Source: Macrosoma leucophasiata | Lineage: Eukaryota > Arthropoda > Insecta > Lepidoptera > Hedylidae | Direction: 5' to 3' | NCBI GenBank assembly: GCA_036365455.1 | Contig: JAWQUS010000003.1 | Span: 4,980,001-5,044,000, forward strand | DNA length: 64,000 nt | Part shown: piece by piece, positions 52,446 to 62,060 of the stretch | How the letters are laid out: every line of letters starts with the position of its first letter | Numbering within the stretch: position 1 is the first letter of the stretch | Translations under genes and position numbers: made by a program | Notes under the pieces: generated by a model | Databases searched by the model: none | What the model saw: the letters and a program-made list of their open reading frames with translations, nothing else | Told to the model about the DNA's origin: nothing

Positions 52446-55400
52446 GGGGTGTAAGGGGTCTCAACCAACACCATCGAGACCCAAGCCAACCTCACCTGCA
52501 CGTGGTGCACCCTGCTACACAACAAACGAGGCTCTGGCGACCTGCCAACACGCACTGGACCAGCGTGGCGGGTTATGGTCTAAACCCCCCCAAGATGAAA
52601 ATGCAGACGAGGAAAAGGCCCCAAGTGCCCGGCGTCTCCATGAGCAAAACCGACGTAGACGGGCGCTGGTCGAGCTCTGGAGTCAGGGGTGCTAAGAATC
52701 TCCGGGTGAGTCGCTTCCGTCAAACGACTTTGGCATGCACAACGGAAAACCGACGTAGGTTATCACTGGTAACATACAATACACGCACGTTAAGGACAGA
52801 CGAGAAAATTGCTGAGCTGGAAGAAGAATTGAACAAGTTGCACTGGGACATCTTAGGTCTATCTGAAGTCCGTAGAGAGGGAGAGGACACGATAACCCTG
52901 AAGTCTGGCAACTTGTTCTACTACCGGGAGGGCGACCAGAAGTCCCAAGGTGGTGTCGGGTTTATCGTCCACAAGTCTCTCGTTAACAACATTGAATGCA
53001 TCACGAGTGTGTCGAGTAGGGTCGCGTACCTGATACTCAGAATATCCAAGAGATATTCCTTGAAGGTCATCCAGGTCTACGCACCGACCTCGGCACACCC
53101 GGACGACGAGGTGGAAGCTATGTATGAGGACATAAGTAGGGCCATACATACTTCCAAAACGTATTTCACTGTTGTAATGGGAGACTTCAACGCAAAGCTG
53201 GGCAAGGGATGCGATAATGAGCTGAGAGTGGGGCAATTCGGATGTGGGAATCGGAACCCTAGGGGCCAGAGGCTGGCCAATTTTCTGGAGAAGGAGGAAC
53301 TTTTTATGATGAACTCCTTTTTCAAGAAGCCGCCTCATAGGAAATGGACCTGGATGAGCCCAGACGGTTCCAATAAAAATGAGATAGACTTCATTATGAC
53401 CAACAAGAAACACATATTCAATGATGTCTCCGTGATTCACAGGGTGAAAACCGGAAGTGATCACCGAATGGTTAGGGGCACATTGAATTTAAACATCAAG
53501 ATCGAAAGATCTCGTCTAATGAAGTCTACGCTCCGACCTACTATTTCTCACATACAAAACCCCGAGAGCTTTCAGCTCGAATTGAAAAATCGCTTTGCTT
53601 GCCTGGAGGATTGCATCTCAGTGGACGATATGAATGACAGGTTGGTAGAAACTGTCCAGTCGGTGGGGTATAAATACTTTAAAACTCGCCGACGAAATAG
53701 ACCTCAAAAACTAACCGATCAAACCCTCAACCTTATGGCAGAACGACGCTCAATGACACTGCAGACCTCTGATGAAGCTGAAAAATACCGGCAACTTAAT
53801 AGACAGATCCAACAGTCCTTGCGGCACGATATCAGATCCTTCAACACAAAATGTGTTGAGGAAACGATAGAGAGAAACAAGGGCTCCAAAGTGTTTGCAA
53901 GGGATCTGTCTATTGGACAGAGCCGGCTGATGCAGCTGAAGACAGAGGACGGCAGTTTAGCGTCGACTAAGCCTGAGGTATTGCGGGAGATCGAGAGGTT
54001 CTATGGGCAGTTATATACCTCGGTCGCACAACCTGCCTCTGATTTGGTTAGAGACCCAAGAGCCAAATTAACCCGACACTATACCGAAGATATCCCGGAC
54101 ATCAGCCTGTACGAGATTAGGATGGCCCTCAAACAGCTTAAGAACAACAAGGCGCCTGGAGAGGACGGAATCACTACAGAGCTTCTGCAAGCGGGTGGAT
54201 CACCGTTACTGAAAGTCCTTCAGAAGCTCTTTAATTCCGTCCTATTCGAAGGTACTACGCCAGAAGCATGGAACAGAGGCGTGGTGGTGCTTTTCTTCAA
54301 AAAAGGTGATAAAGCCCTATTGAAGAACTATAGACCCATCTCGCTTCTGAGCAATGTCTACAAGCTGTTTTCGAGGGTGATCACGAACCGTCTCGCTCGC
54401 AGGTTGGATGACTTCCAGCCTCCCGAACAAGCCGGTTTCCGAAAAGGCTTTAGTACCATAGACCACATACACACGCTGCGGCAGGTTATACAGAAGTCCG
54501 AGGAGTATAACCGGCCATTATGCTTAGCGTTCGTGGACTATGAGAAAGCCTTTGATTCGGTTGAAACATGGGCTGTGCTGCAGTCTTTACAGCGTTGCCA
54601 CATTGACTATCGGTATATCGAAGTGTTGAAGTGTCTGTATAAAAACGCCACCATGTCAGTCCGAGTACAGGACCAATGCACGAGGGCGATTCCTTTGCAG
54701 AGGAGAGTAAGACAGGGAGATGTCATCTCACCTCTACTCTTCACCAATGCAATGGAAGACGCCTTCAAGCTCCTGGAATGGCAAGGACTAGGCATCAATA
54801 TCAACGGCGAATACATCACTCACCTTCGGTTTGCCGACGATATTATAGTCATGGCAGAGTCGCTGGAAGATCTCAGCACAATGCTCGAAGACCTCAATCG
54901 AGTGTCCCAAAGAGTGGGCCTGAAAATAAACATGGATAAGACCAAGGTCATGTTCAATAACCTTGTATCGCCCACTCCAGTGTCCGTTGGGAACTCGATG
55001 CTCGAAGTTGTCGACGACTACGTCTATTTAGGACAAACCATACAACTAGGCAGGTCGAACTTCGAGAAAGAGGTCATTCGCCGAATCCAACTCGGCTGGG
55101 CAGCGTTCGGGAAGTTAAGGAGGGTTTTCTCGTCAAACATCCCGCAGTCCTTGAAGACGAAAGTCTTTAACCAGTGCGTTTTACCGGTGATGACCTACGG
55201 TGCCGAGACGTGGTCTCTCACTATGGGTCTCGTACGAAAGCTCCAAGTCACTCAGCGGTCAATGGAAAGGGCTATGCTCGGCGTTTCCCTACTGGATCGA
55301 ATCAGAAATGAGGAGATCCGTAGGCGAACGAAAGTCGCTGACATAGCCAAGCAGATTTCCAAGCTGAAGTGGCAATGGGCAGGACACATAGCTCGGAGAA

Positions 55401-55616
55401 CCGATAGCCGCTGGGGCAGAAAGGTTCTCGAGTGGAGACCACGTATCGGCAAACGCAGCGTAGGACGTCCACCTGCAAGATGGACCGACGACCTGATCAA
55501 GGCTGCAGGTACCCGCTGGATGCACGTCGCTTCCGATCGGTCGGCATGGAGGTCCTTGGGGGAGGCCTATGTTCAGCAGTGGACGTCTTATGGCTGATAT
55601 GATGATGATGATGATG
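52446..55616 (+). mobile_element. Complete-looking RTE-type retrotransposon
   Basis: A 3.17 kb element starting GGGGTGTAAGGGGTCTC and ending TGATATGATGATGATGATG. It is bounded by a perfect 11 bp target duplication AAATTATACTT (52435-52445 and 55617-55627). One large ORF fills it, with only about 20 bp of 3' UTR before the short (ATG)n tail. A very short 3' UTR and a microsatellite tail instead of poly(A) are hallmarks of the RTE clade. The intact ORF and unmutated duplication indicate very recent insertion. A decayed relative is at 16385-16648. Confidence 0.9.
52595..55597 (+). CDS. Endonuclease-reverse transcriptase of RTE-type element
   Basis: 1000 codons from the first in-frame ATG (52595) to TGA (55595-55597). 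The frame is open upstream to 52433, beyond the element's 5' end, so the true start could be earlier. An N-terminal apurinic-type endonuclease spans about residues 57-295: N62, E91, GDFN at 196-199 and SDH at 288-290, all expected catalytic residues. The reverse transcriptase spans about 515-800: APGEDGI 520, RPISLLS 580, QAGFRKGF 612, FVDYEKAFDS with D648, VRQGDVISPLLF 705, FADD with D748 and D749. The C-terminal region has WQWAGHIARRTDSRWGRKVLEW at about 927-948, usual for this group; such ORFs are often annotated as 'craniofacial development protein 2-like'. It would nick target DNA and copy element RNA there. No RNase H or integrase. No frameshift or missing catalytic residue seen, so it may be active. 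Confidence 0.88.
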   Translation: MKMQTRKRPQVPGVSMSKTDVDGRWSSSGVRGAKNLRVSRFRQTTLACTTENRRRLSLVTYNTRTLRTDEKIAELEEELNKLHWDILGLSEVRREGEDTITLKSGNLFYYREGDQKSQGGVGFIVHKSLVNNIECITSVSSRVAYLILRISKRYSLKVIQVYAPTSAHPDDEVEAMYEDISRAIHTSKTYFTVVMGDFNAKLGKGCDNELRVGQFGCGNRNPRGQRLANFLEKEELFMMNSFFKKPPHRKWTWMSPDGSNKNEIDFIMTNKKHIFNDVSVIHRVKTGSDHRMVRGTLNLNIKIERSRLMKSTLRPTISHIQNPESFQLELKNRFACLEDCISVDDMNDRLVETVQSVGYKYFKTRRRNRPQKLTDQTLNLMAERRSMTLQTSDEAEKYRQLNRQIQQSLRHDIRSFNTKCVEETIERNKGSKVFARDLSIGQSRLMQLKTEDGSLASTKPEVLREIERFYGQLYTSVAQPASDLVRDPRAKLTRHYTEDIPDISLYEIRMALKQLKNNKAPGEDGITTELLQAGGSPLLKVLQKLFNSVLFEGTTPEAWNRGVVVLFFKKGDKALLKNYRPISLLSNVYKLFSRVITNRLARRLDDFQPPEQAGFRKGFSTIDHIHTLRQVIQKSEEYNRPLCLAFVDYEKAFDSVETWAVLQSLQRCHIDYRYIEVLKCLYKNATMSVRVQDQCTRAIPLQRRVRQGDVISPLLFTNAMEDAFKLLEWQGLGININGEYITHLRFADDIIVMAESLEDLSTMLEDLNRVSQRVGLKINMDKTKVMFNNLVSPTPVSVGNSMLEVVDDYVYLGQTIQLGRSNFEKEVIRRIQLGWAAFGKLRRVFSSNIPQSLKTKVFNQCVLPVMTYGAETWSLTMGLVRKLQVTQRSMERAMLGVSLLDRIRNEEIRRRTKVADIAKQISKLKWQWAGHIARRTDSRWGRKVLEWRPRIGKRSVGRPPARWTDDLIKAAGTRWMHVASDRSAWRSLGEAYVQQWTSYG

Positions 55617-55627
55617 AAATTATACTT

Positions 55628-55849
55628 CTGACAAAACAAGGGGACCAAATAATTAACGAGAGTATTTTTATTTCTATCCGTAAACGGAAACTCCAATTTA
55701 CGTACGTACGTGTAAATCCATGTAAAAATATATTCCGGGCAATATACATAAGTAGTCGATCAAAATCCATTGGATCGGTCCGAAGTGGAATCGGCAATAA
55801 GCCTTTCCAATGCAAATGAGTTGCGATAGTGGTTTTTTGTGTACAAAAG
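55628..55849. other. Unassigned
   Basis: No supported feature between the RTE insertion and the tandem array. Confidence 0.3.
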
Positions 55850-56720
55850 TAAAGAAAATAAATCCAAGCGGACGCTGAAAATGAATGCAGAGACGTCGTT
55901 TTGCGGCAACTTTAACTTTGAAATGAAAAGTAGTTTTGTCGATTTCGATTTCCTTTCTCAGTTAATAAGGTAAACCTTAAGTCCATTGGATCATTGTTTT
56001 GTTTATCTTTGTAAGGATAGTTTGTTTTCCTTTTTTACGTATTTGTATTGGAAGGTTCTTTGGTAAGTTCCTTGTTTGCAGGCAACTACGTGGGTTCACG
56101 TCTTATGTCAAACTCAAACAAAACATGGAGCGCCGATATTTTTCGACTGTTTAATCAATTCTTAAAATTACTAATGCGGAAATTAGACTGTCTATCTATC
56201 GATTCTGATGTTATGAATACTTGTGTATTAAAAAAAACAAAATAAATCCAAGCGGACGCTGAAAATGAACGCAGAGACGTCGTTTTGCGGCAACTTTGAA
56301 ATGAAAAGTGGTTTTGTCGATTCCAAATTCCTTTCTCAGATAATAAGGTAAACCCTAAGTCCATTGGATCATTGTTTTGTTTATCTTTGTAAGGTTGGTT
56401 TGTTTTCAATTCTTAAAATTACAAATGCGAAAATTAGACTGTCTAACTATCGATTCTGATGTGATGAATACTTTATATTGAAAAAAGAAAATAAATACAA
56501 ACGGACGCTGAAAATGAACGAAGGAACGTCTTTTTACGGCAACTTTAACTTTGAAATAAAAAGTAGTTTTTCGAGTTAATAAGGTAAAACTAAGTTTCCC
56601 TTGGATCTTGGTTTTGTTTATCTTTGTAAGGATGCTTTGTTTTTCTTTAACGTTTTTGTACTGGAGGATCCTTGGTGAAGTTTCTTGTTTTCGAGTATTA
56701 TGTGGGTACAGATAGGTATG
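55850..56720. repeat. Three tandem units with unequal deletions
   Basis: AAATAAATCCAAGCGGACGC, TGAAAATGAANGCAGAGACG, CGGCAACTTT and CATTGTTTTGTTTATCTTTG recur in units starting at about 55855, 56241 and 56486. Unit 1 is about 390 bp. Unit 2 lacks about 145 bp after TTGGTTTG. Unit 3 is more diverged. No ORF spans the units. Confidence 0.7.
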
Positions 56721-56788
56721 CGATACGTATTTATTGCTATAAGGAAATCAGAGTATATTCCACCATTTAATTCATGTAATAACTTTAA

Positions 56789-57099
56789 CGTAACTTCACA
56801 CCTATAATCCCCGAAGGGGTAGGCAAAGGCAAATGCATGCATTCAATCATACATGCAAACAGCCACGATTCGCGGGTTAAGTTTTGGCCCATGTAACAGG
56901 TGGCGAGCCTATTGACATCTCCGGGCACATTACCAAAATTCGAGGTACCTACTGGGAAACTTCCAGAAAAAGGAAAAATTCCTATTGAACCAGAGTAATA
57001 AAGGATTTTACACCGTTATCTCTGATATGCCCCGACCTGGGAATCGAACCCGGGACCCGAGCGTAGTAGTAGTGGCCTGTTACCACTAGCCTACTGAGG
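56789..57099 (-). repeat. SINE C, near full length
   Basis: The minus strand runs from CCTCAGTAGGCTAGTGGTAA with T arm GGGTTCGATTCCCAGG to the CCCCTTCGGGGATTATAGG tail. Confidence 0.7.
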
Positions 57100-57453
57100 A
57101 AATAACTTTTACACGTTACTATTCAATTTATAATTTGCCAAAACATTACGAGTAAGACTTTTACAATATTATATTTTCTATAATTTCTATCCAAACATTT
57201 TACAAGGGTATGATGTCATAGTAATTTTAATTATAAAGCAAATAAGATTACATTTCCCACGAGGTTACTAAAACCTTTCGCAAATTACGACGAATTTTGG
57301 CGAGTTTATCGCGTGTGTCGAAAACAGATTAAACCAGTCTGAAGCTTCCCTAATGGTGCCTACAGACCAACCAAATCAACAAAATCCACAGACCTCACTA
57401 TGTCTTTACTCTCAGCATAGTATGGACGTATACAGCTCTAAAGCTGACAGTTC
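57100..57453. other. Unassigned
   Basis: No supported feature. Confidence 0.3.
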
Positions 57454-57711
57454 ACTGGTGGTAGAGCTCCAGTGACGGAGCTCGCGGGCATAGGCACCAT
57501 CGCATTACCTAATATACTTGCCGCTAAATGGTAGTGTTCAGCACTATCGTGTTCCGGTCAGGTGGTAATGTACGGCCCTGTAATTTCCGGCACAGAGGCA
57601 TAACACCTTAGGCCTCAGGAGTGGTAACGCATCTGCATTTTGACATGCAGGCATCACTTAACATCGATGTGAGCTGCATGCTTGTTTGCCACTTCTATTA
57701 CATAAAAAAAA
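57454..57711 (+). mobile_element. A retroposon, near full length, young
   Basis: ACTGGTGGTAGAGCTCCAGT to TTCTATTACATAAAAAAAA. The 5' end carries a perfect 7 bp hairpin GAGCTCC/GGAGCTC. It inserted in sequence resembling the 37033 MITE interior (TTTTGACAGTTCTAAGGGTA follows). Confidence 0.7.
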
Positions 57712-57772
57712 GTATGATTTTTGACAGTTCTAAGGGTACTTTGCTATAAACGTACGTTGCGTATGCGTACTT

Positions 57773-58039
57773 CTGGTGGTAGAGTTCTAGTGCAGGAGCT
57801 CGAGGGCGTAGGCACCACCGCATTGCCTAATTTATCTGCGCTCAATAGTAGTGTTCAGCACTACCGTGTTCCGGTAAGATAATAATGTATGGCCCCGTAA
57901 TAACTATCACCGAGACATGACAACTTAGCAACGTATTTGCATTTGACTTCTGGTTTTTATGTAGATATCTATAGGCTACAGTCATCACTTAACATTCTTA
58001 GGAACTGCAGGCTTGTTTGCCATCTTGGTTACATAAAAA
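57773..58039 (+). mobile_element. A retroposon, near full length, old subfamily
   Basis: CTGGTGGTAGAGTTCTAGTG to TTGGTTACATAAAAAT. A good reference for the old subfamily: GGCCCCGTAATAACTATCAC replaces GGCCCTGTAATTTCCGGCAC. Confidence 0.65.
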
Positions 58040-58383
58040 TATGTATACGTAAAGTAATCCAGAAAGGACCGACTGAAGTCCACGAACGCTTTTCATAGCT
58101 AGTCTGTATACACCGTAATGCTACGCTCTCTGGTGTCATTAACGCATGCGTGGGCTAGCTTAGTGTACTTTATCATTATAATCCACTAATAAAATTATAA
58201 TGGACAAATTAAAGAACAGCCTACGCAAGGTCACCGATGAGAAGCCTGATATTTGAGCCGTGAATAAGTTATGACGTTTTACTTGGTGAGTTCGTTTCTT
58301 CAGGTTTTCATGAATTCAGATAAATATTGGTAGGCTTAAACTACAGGTTGTAACAAAAGTCTCTCATAAAACAGAAAATATAA
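58040..58383. other. Unassigned
   Basis: No supported feature. Confidence 0.3.
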
Positions 58384-58600
58384 CTGGGAATCTAGTCCAG
58401 CCGCTCTTTCAATTGCGATATTTGTGAAGGAAAGATTTGACAACTCGGGCAGGACTTCGGTAGCTCAGTTGGAAGAGCGGCTGGACTGGACTAGATTCCC
58501 AGTGGCCGCGAGTTCGAGTCTCGCCTGAAGTCAAATTTTTCTTTCCATTTTTCTTTTAAAATATATTTCACAAGCATGTGTTATCTATACTTATAATAAA
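58384..58600 (+). repeat. G4: tRNA-like element beside an inverted scrap
   Basis: 58384-58418 is an inverted piece of the tRNA-like head. The full element runs from about 58425 (GTGAAGGAAAGATTTGACAA, shared with G2) through a tRNA-like unit (58453-58532) to TTCACAAGCATGTGTTA. The tRNA-like unit has the acceptor and T arms of G2. GGACT is duplicated in the anticodon region, so it could not give a normal tRNA. Confidence 0.55.
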
Positions 58601-58639
58601 ACTGTAGAAGTATAAATTCTGTACATTAAAAATATTGAA

Positions 58640-59102
58640 AAAATAAATACCAGGGGATGTTACTAGATCGATACCGAACCCAAATATGTGATTAGAAAAA
58701 TTTTTGTCTCTCTGTCTGTCTGTCTGTCTATTTGTTCAAGCATCACATAAAAAGTACCGGTCCGATTACAATGAAAATTGGTATGATTATACTTTAACCT
58801 TTGGCGCACAACACTGGATACTTTTTATCCCGGAAAAATGTCTATTTGTCTGTGTGTTTGTGCACGCTATTTTCAGAAACGGCTTATTCGATCTGCGGTT
58901 TTCACATATATATTATGGTAAGTTTCACTTAACATTTAGTGTTTGTTTCATGTGAATCGGTTCAGAAATAAAAAAGTTATGTCAATTTAAAGAATCGTAT
59001 CGAATATTTTTAAGCTATTTTGTATCTTTGTTCTGTCTTTTAGGGGATTTCCTACCTAAAAGGTAAAAATGGACCCTACGAATTACTAATCCTCCGCTGT
59101 CT

Positions 59103-59133
<31 letters not shown>

Positions 59134-59215
59134 ACCAGGCTGTATCTCATAAAAAATGATAGCTAGAAAGCTAACATTTTCACATTATGTATTTCTGTTA
59201 CCGCTGTAACGACTA
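58640..59215 (+). repeat. K-like repeats with (TCTG)n
   Basis: TCTGTCTGTCTGTCTG blocks at about 58711 and 59097, with AAGTACCGGTCCGATTACAA and GTGAATCGGTTCAGAAATAA, typical of the ends of K-type elements. Decayed. Confidence 0.4.
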
Positions 59216-59240
59216 TATTTAATATAAGAAATAACAACAT

Positions 59241-59840
59241 TGGTGGCGTAAGTGGTGTTGATGGCATTGGTGGTGTTGGTGGTGTTGGTAGTGGTGGCGT
59301 TGGTGGCGTTGGTGGCGTTGGTGGCGTTGGTGTCATTGGTGTTGTTGGTGTCGTTGGTGTCGTTGGTGTCGTTGGTGTCGTTGGTGTCGTTCGTGTCGTT
59401 GGTGTCGTTGGTGTCGTTGGTGTCGTTGGTGTCGTTGGTGTCGTTGGTGTCGTTGGTGTCGTTGGTGTCGTTGGTGTCGTTGGTGTCGTTGTTGTCGTTG
59501 GTGTTATTGGTGTTATTGGTGTCATTGGTGGCGTTGGTGGCGTAAGTGTTGATGGTGACTCTGGTGGTGGTGGTATTGATGGTGTTAGGGGTGGTGGTGG
59601 TTTTTAGTTTTTAGTCTCGATGGAGGCATTAGCGGCATTGGCGACGTTGATGGTATTGTTGATAGTTTTGGAGGCGTTGGTGGTATAGATGTTTGGTGAT
59701 GTTGGTGTTGGTAGTGGCGTTGATGGCGTTGGTGGTGGTGGCGGTGGTGGAGATGGTAGTGATGATAGTAGTGGTCGTGATGGCGGTGGTGGTGACGATG
59801 GTGGTAATGGTAGTGGTAGTATTGGTGGCATTAGTGGTTA
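59241..59840. repeat. GGT/GTC triplet and 9 bp tandem repeats
   Basis: About 59346-59500 is a near-perfect array of TTGGTGTCG 9-mers. Flanking parts and 59690-59840 are degenerate GGT, GGC and GAT triplets. Long frames on both strands (Leu-Val-Ser or Thr-Pro) follow from a repeat without stop codons. Confidence 0.85.
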
Positions 59841-60837
59841 AAAATGCACAACGTTAATATTCAATTTTACACATCCGCCATTATGAACCTAAGCATAGAC
59901 ATAACATGTCATATTTTCTGCCACAGATCTACGGTAGACTCGATCGAAACCTATTAACAATTAAAGATCGTAAAAAATCGTGTTCTGAGTCGAGAACATG
60001 TGGATACATGAAAACGCAAAATTCGTATTTTGTGATAATTTATGAAACAAAATCAATAATTTCATAAATTCTAATGTCAAAGCCCGCCATTATGACGTAC
60101 ACATTTCATTTTTAATAAATGTCATTAAATTATTACAGAAACTGGACAGGTAGTGTATTTTTTTATCTATAATCTTATTATTTTTTAAAGCGATACGAAG
60201 TTTGCCGGGCCAGCTAGTTGCGAAATAATATTAAAAACAAGAAAATATCACTTGCGGACAAACTACAATTTGTTTTGTTTCTAAATAAGTATCTATACCT
60301 ATTTGGGTATATATTTTTATTCATTTGTGTTTTTGTGATAATTAGGTACTTACATAATAAAATATGAAATTAGCGTATGTACCTTAAATTTGTAAACTTA
60401 TAGGATATCGATGAATGTCGATAAGGTTAAAATTGGTTTTCCCCGAGAGACTACCGTTTACAATCATGGTATAAAGGACAGGTTGACCAGATTTAACAAA
60501 AGTCTGCTGTTTTACCGGAATTAGTTCCCAATTTAGAGCTTGTCGCAGAATTGGAAGCATAGCGTGGACGTGTTAATCCCTTCAGCCGTAGGACGTCCAC
60601 TCCTGGAAATAAGCCCACAATAGGGTTGTGCGTCATTTTGCCGAGACGCAAAACCCAATTCGTACGGCTTCACTTACTTGCCAACAACAAAAAACAATAC
60701 CCACTTATCTAATTGAAACTACCATTCTAAATGTATTTGGTCCGATGACCACCATCTTTAATACTGAAGAAATGTAGTTATTTTTCGAATAGAGAGAACA
60801 TACACTTGGCAAATAATAACAGTAGGTACGCTTAAAG
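59841..60837. other. Mostly unassigned, two repeat scraps
   Basis: 60170-60222 ends GTTTGCCGGGCCAGCTAGTT, a K terminus on the minus strand. 60580-60614 (AGCCGTAGGACGTCCACTCC) is a motif common in lepidopteran LINEs. No gene seen. Confidence 0.35.
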
Positions 60838-61034
60838 TACGCTTACACTCACAGCCCCACAGTAGGTATAAACCTGTGTCGTGGGTGCCGTTGTACACAT
60901 ACAACACATACACAAACACCCAGACCCGAAACAAATATCTGTAGGCCATACTAATATTTGTCCCGGTGCGGGGATCGAACCCGCGACCCTTCGAATCAAA
61001 CGGTCATCTCACACCGCTGGACTAACCGGGTCGT
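60838..61034 (-). repeat. SINE B, near full length
   Basis: The minus strand runs from CGACGACCCGGTTAGTCCAG and GGGTTCGATCCCCGC to GTGAGTGTAAGCGTA. Confidence 0.7.
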
Positions 61035-61334
61035 CGAATGCATCTGAAAACCACAGAGGTTTGTAACGATACTACTTTAGTTCTACGTTCTCTGTTGTAA
61101 TAAATTGACAAATTAAATTTATAACATTTAAACAAATAGGTTGTTCACTGTCGTTTCATTCAAGCAATGGTCAATTCGTCTCTTTACAATTTTGAATGAA
61201 AAATGTTTTAAGCTTACATTTAATATTCCTGGGACTTACAACGTTCCTTGACCCATGCCATGGCACCATAATATTTCTAACAATATATTATGTCAGCGTG
61301 ACCTTAACTTTGCGTATTGGCGTAGGTATGCTAA

Positions 61335-61843
61335 CCTTAATTTAAATTAATTTTCGTGGAATTAGAGTCGCGGAATTGCGTCGATCAATATTGACCTATC
61401 ACATCTCAATACCAACTTGTTCAAAACTGTGTTTGCTGTAAGACAGTGTTCGATAATCCAGAACCTTTCACGTGGAAGCGACTCGTGCTTGACCGATATT
61501 ATTTCACTAACATTAAAAATGTTATTACAAAAAAACAAGTCTACTTACGATATTCTTCCACATCACGTGCGCATGAGTGGAGTTGCGTGAAATATTTTAA
61601 TTTCTCAATAATGGCCGCCGGACATACTGCGTAGGCACCTCCAGTACATTTGCATGGACACTCTAAATGTATTTACATACATTTCGTAACAGAGCTGTTT
61701 GTGTTGTGAAAATTATACACAATTGAATGAGCAACTAGGCTCGTTGGTATGTTAAAGAAAATTACTATTGAGATTTGTGATAGGTCAATATTGATCCACA
61801 CGATTTCGCGACTCTAATTAATTCCAAGAATTTTAATTAAAGG
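61335..61843. mobile_element. About 510 bp element with TIRs of about 75 bp
   Basis: GGAATTAGAGTCGCGGAATT, GATCAATATTGACCTATCAC and TCTCAAT at 61358-61412 are mirrored at about 61768-61830. Pairing extends outward to CCTTAATT/AATTAAAGG. The interior has no transposase. No clear target duplication. Confidence 0.6.
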
Positions 61844-61911
61844 CCTTACAAACCACAAACCATGCAAATAGCAATTTAAAAAAATTAAAAAAAACGGACA
61901 GAAAAAGTCCG

Positions 61912-62060
61912 AGACTTTGGTAGCTTAGTGGTCAAGCGGCTGGACTGGTTATCCTGAGGTCACAGGTTCGATTCCTGCCCAAAGTCAAATTTTTCTTTCC
62001 GTTTTTTTTTTCAATTTCTAAAGTTCACTCGCCTGTGTTATTGCGAAAAATAAATATTAC
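61912..62060 (+). repeat. G5: tRNA-like element
   Basis: Acceptor GACTTTG/CAAAGTC, D arm GCTT/AAGC, T loop TTCGATT. The anticodon stem has a T-T mismatch. The shared body TCAAATTTTTCTTTCCG and tail TGTGTTATTGCGAAAAATAA follow. Confidence 0.5.

Noticed and set aside
52444..52695. 83-codon frame overlapping the start of the RTE ORF, a possible small ORF1
   Set aside because: It has no ATG, begins inside the target duplication and shows no known motif. RTE elements can carry a tiny ORF1, but nothing here supports this one.
59163..59545. Long Thr-Pro and Val-Leu-Ser frames
   Set aside because: Produced by a triplet and 9-mer repeat lacking stop codons; no start context or flanking coding sequence.
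61913..61986. Functional tRNA gene on the plus strand
   Set aside because: The anticodon stem has a T-T mismatch and the T stem is imperfect. The T-rich repeat body follows directly.
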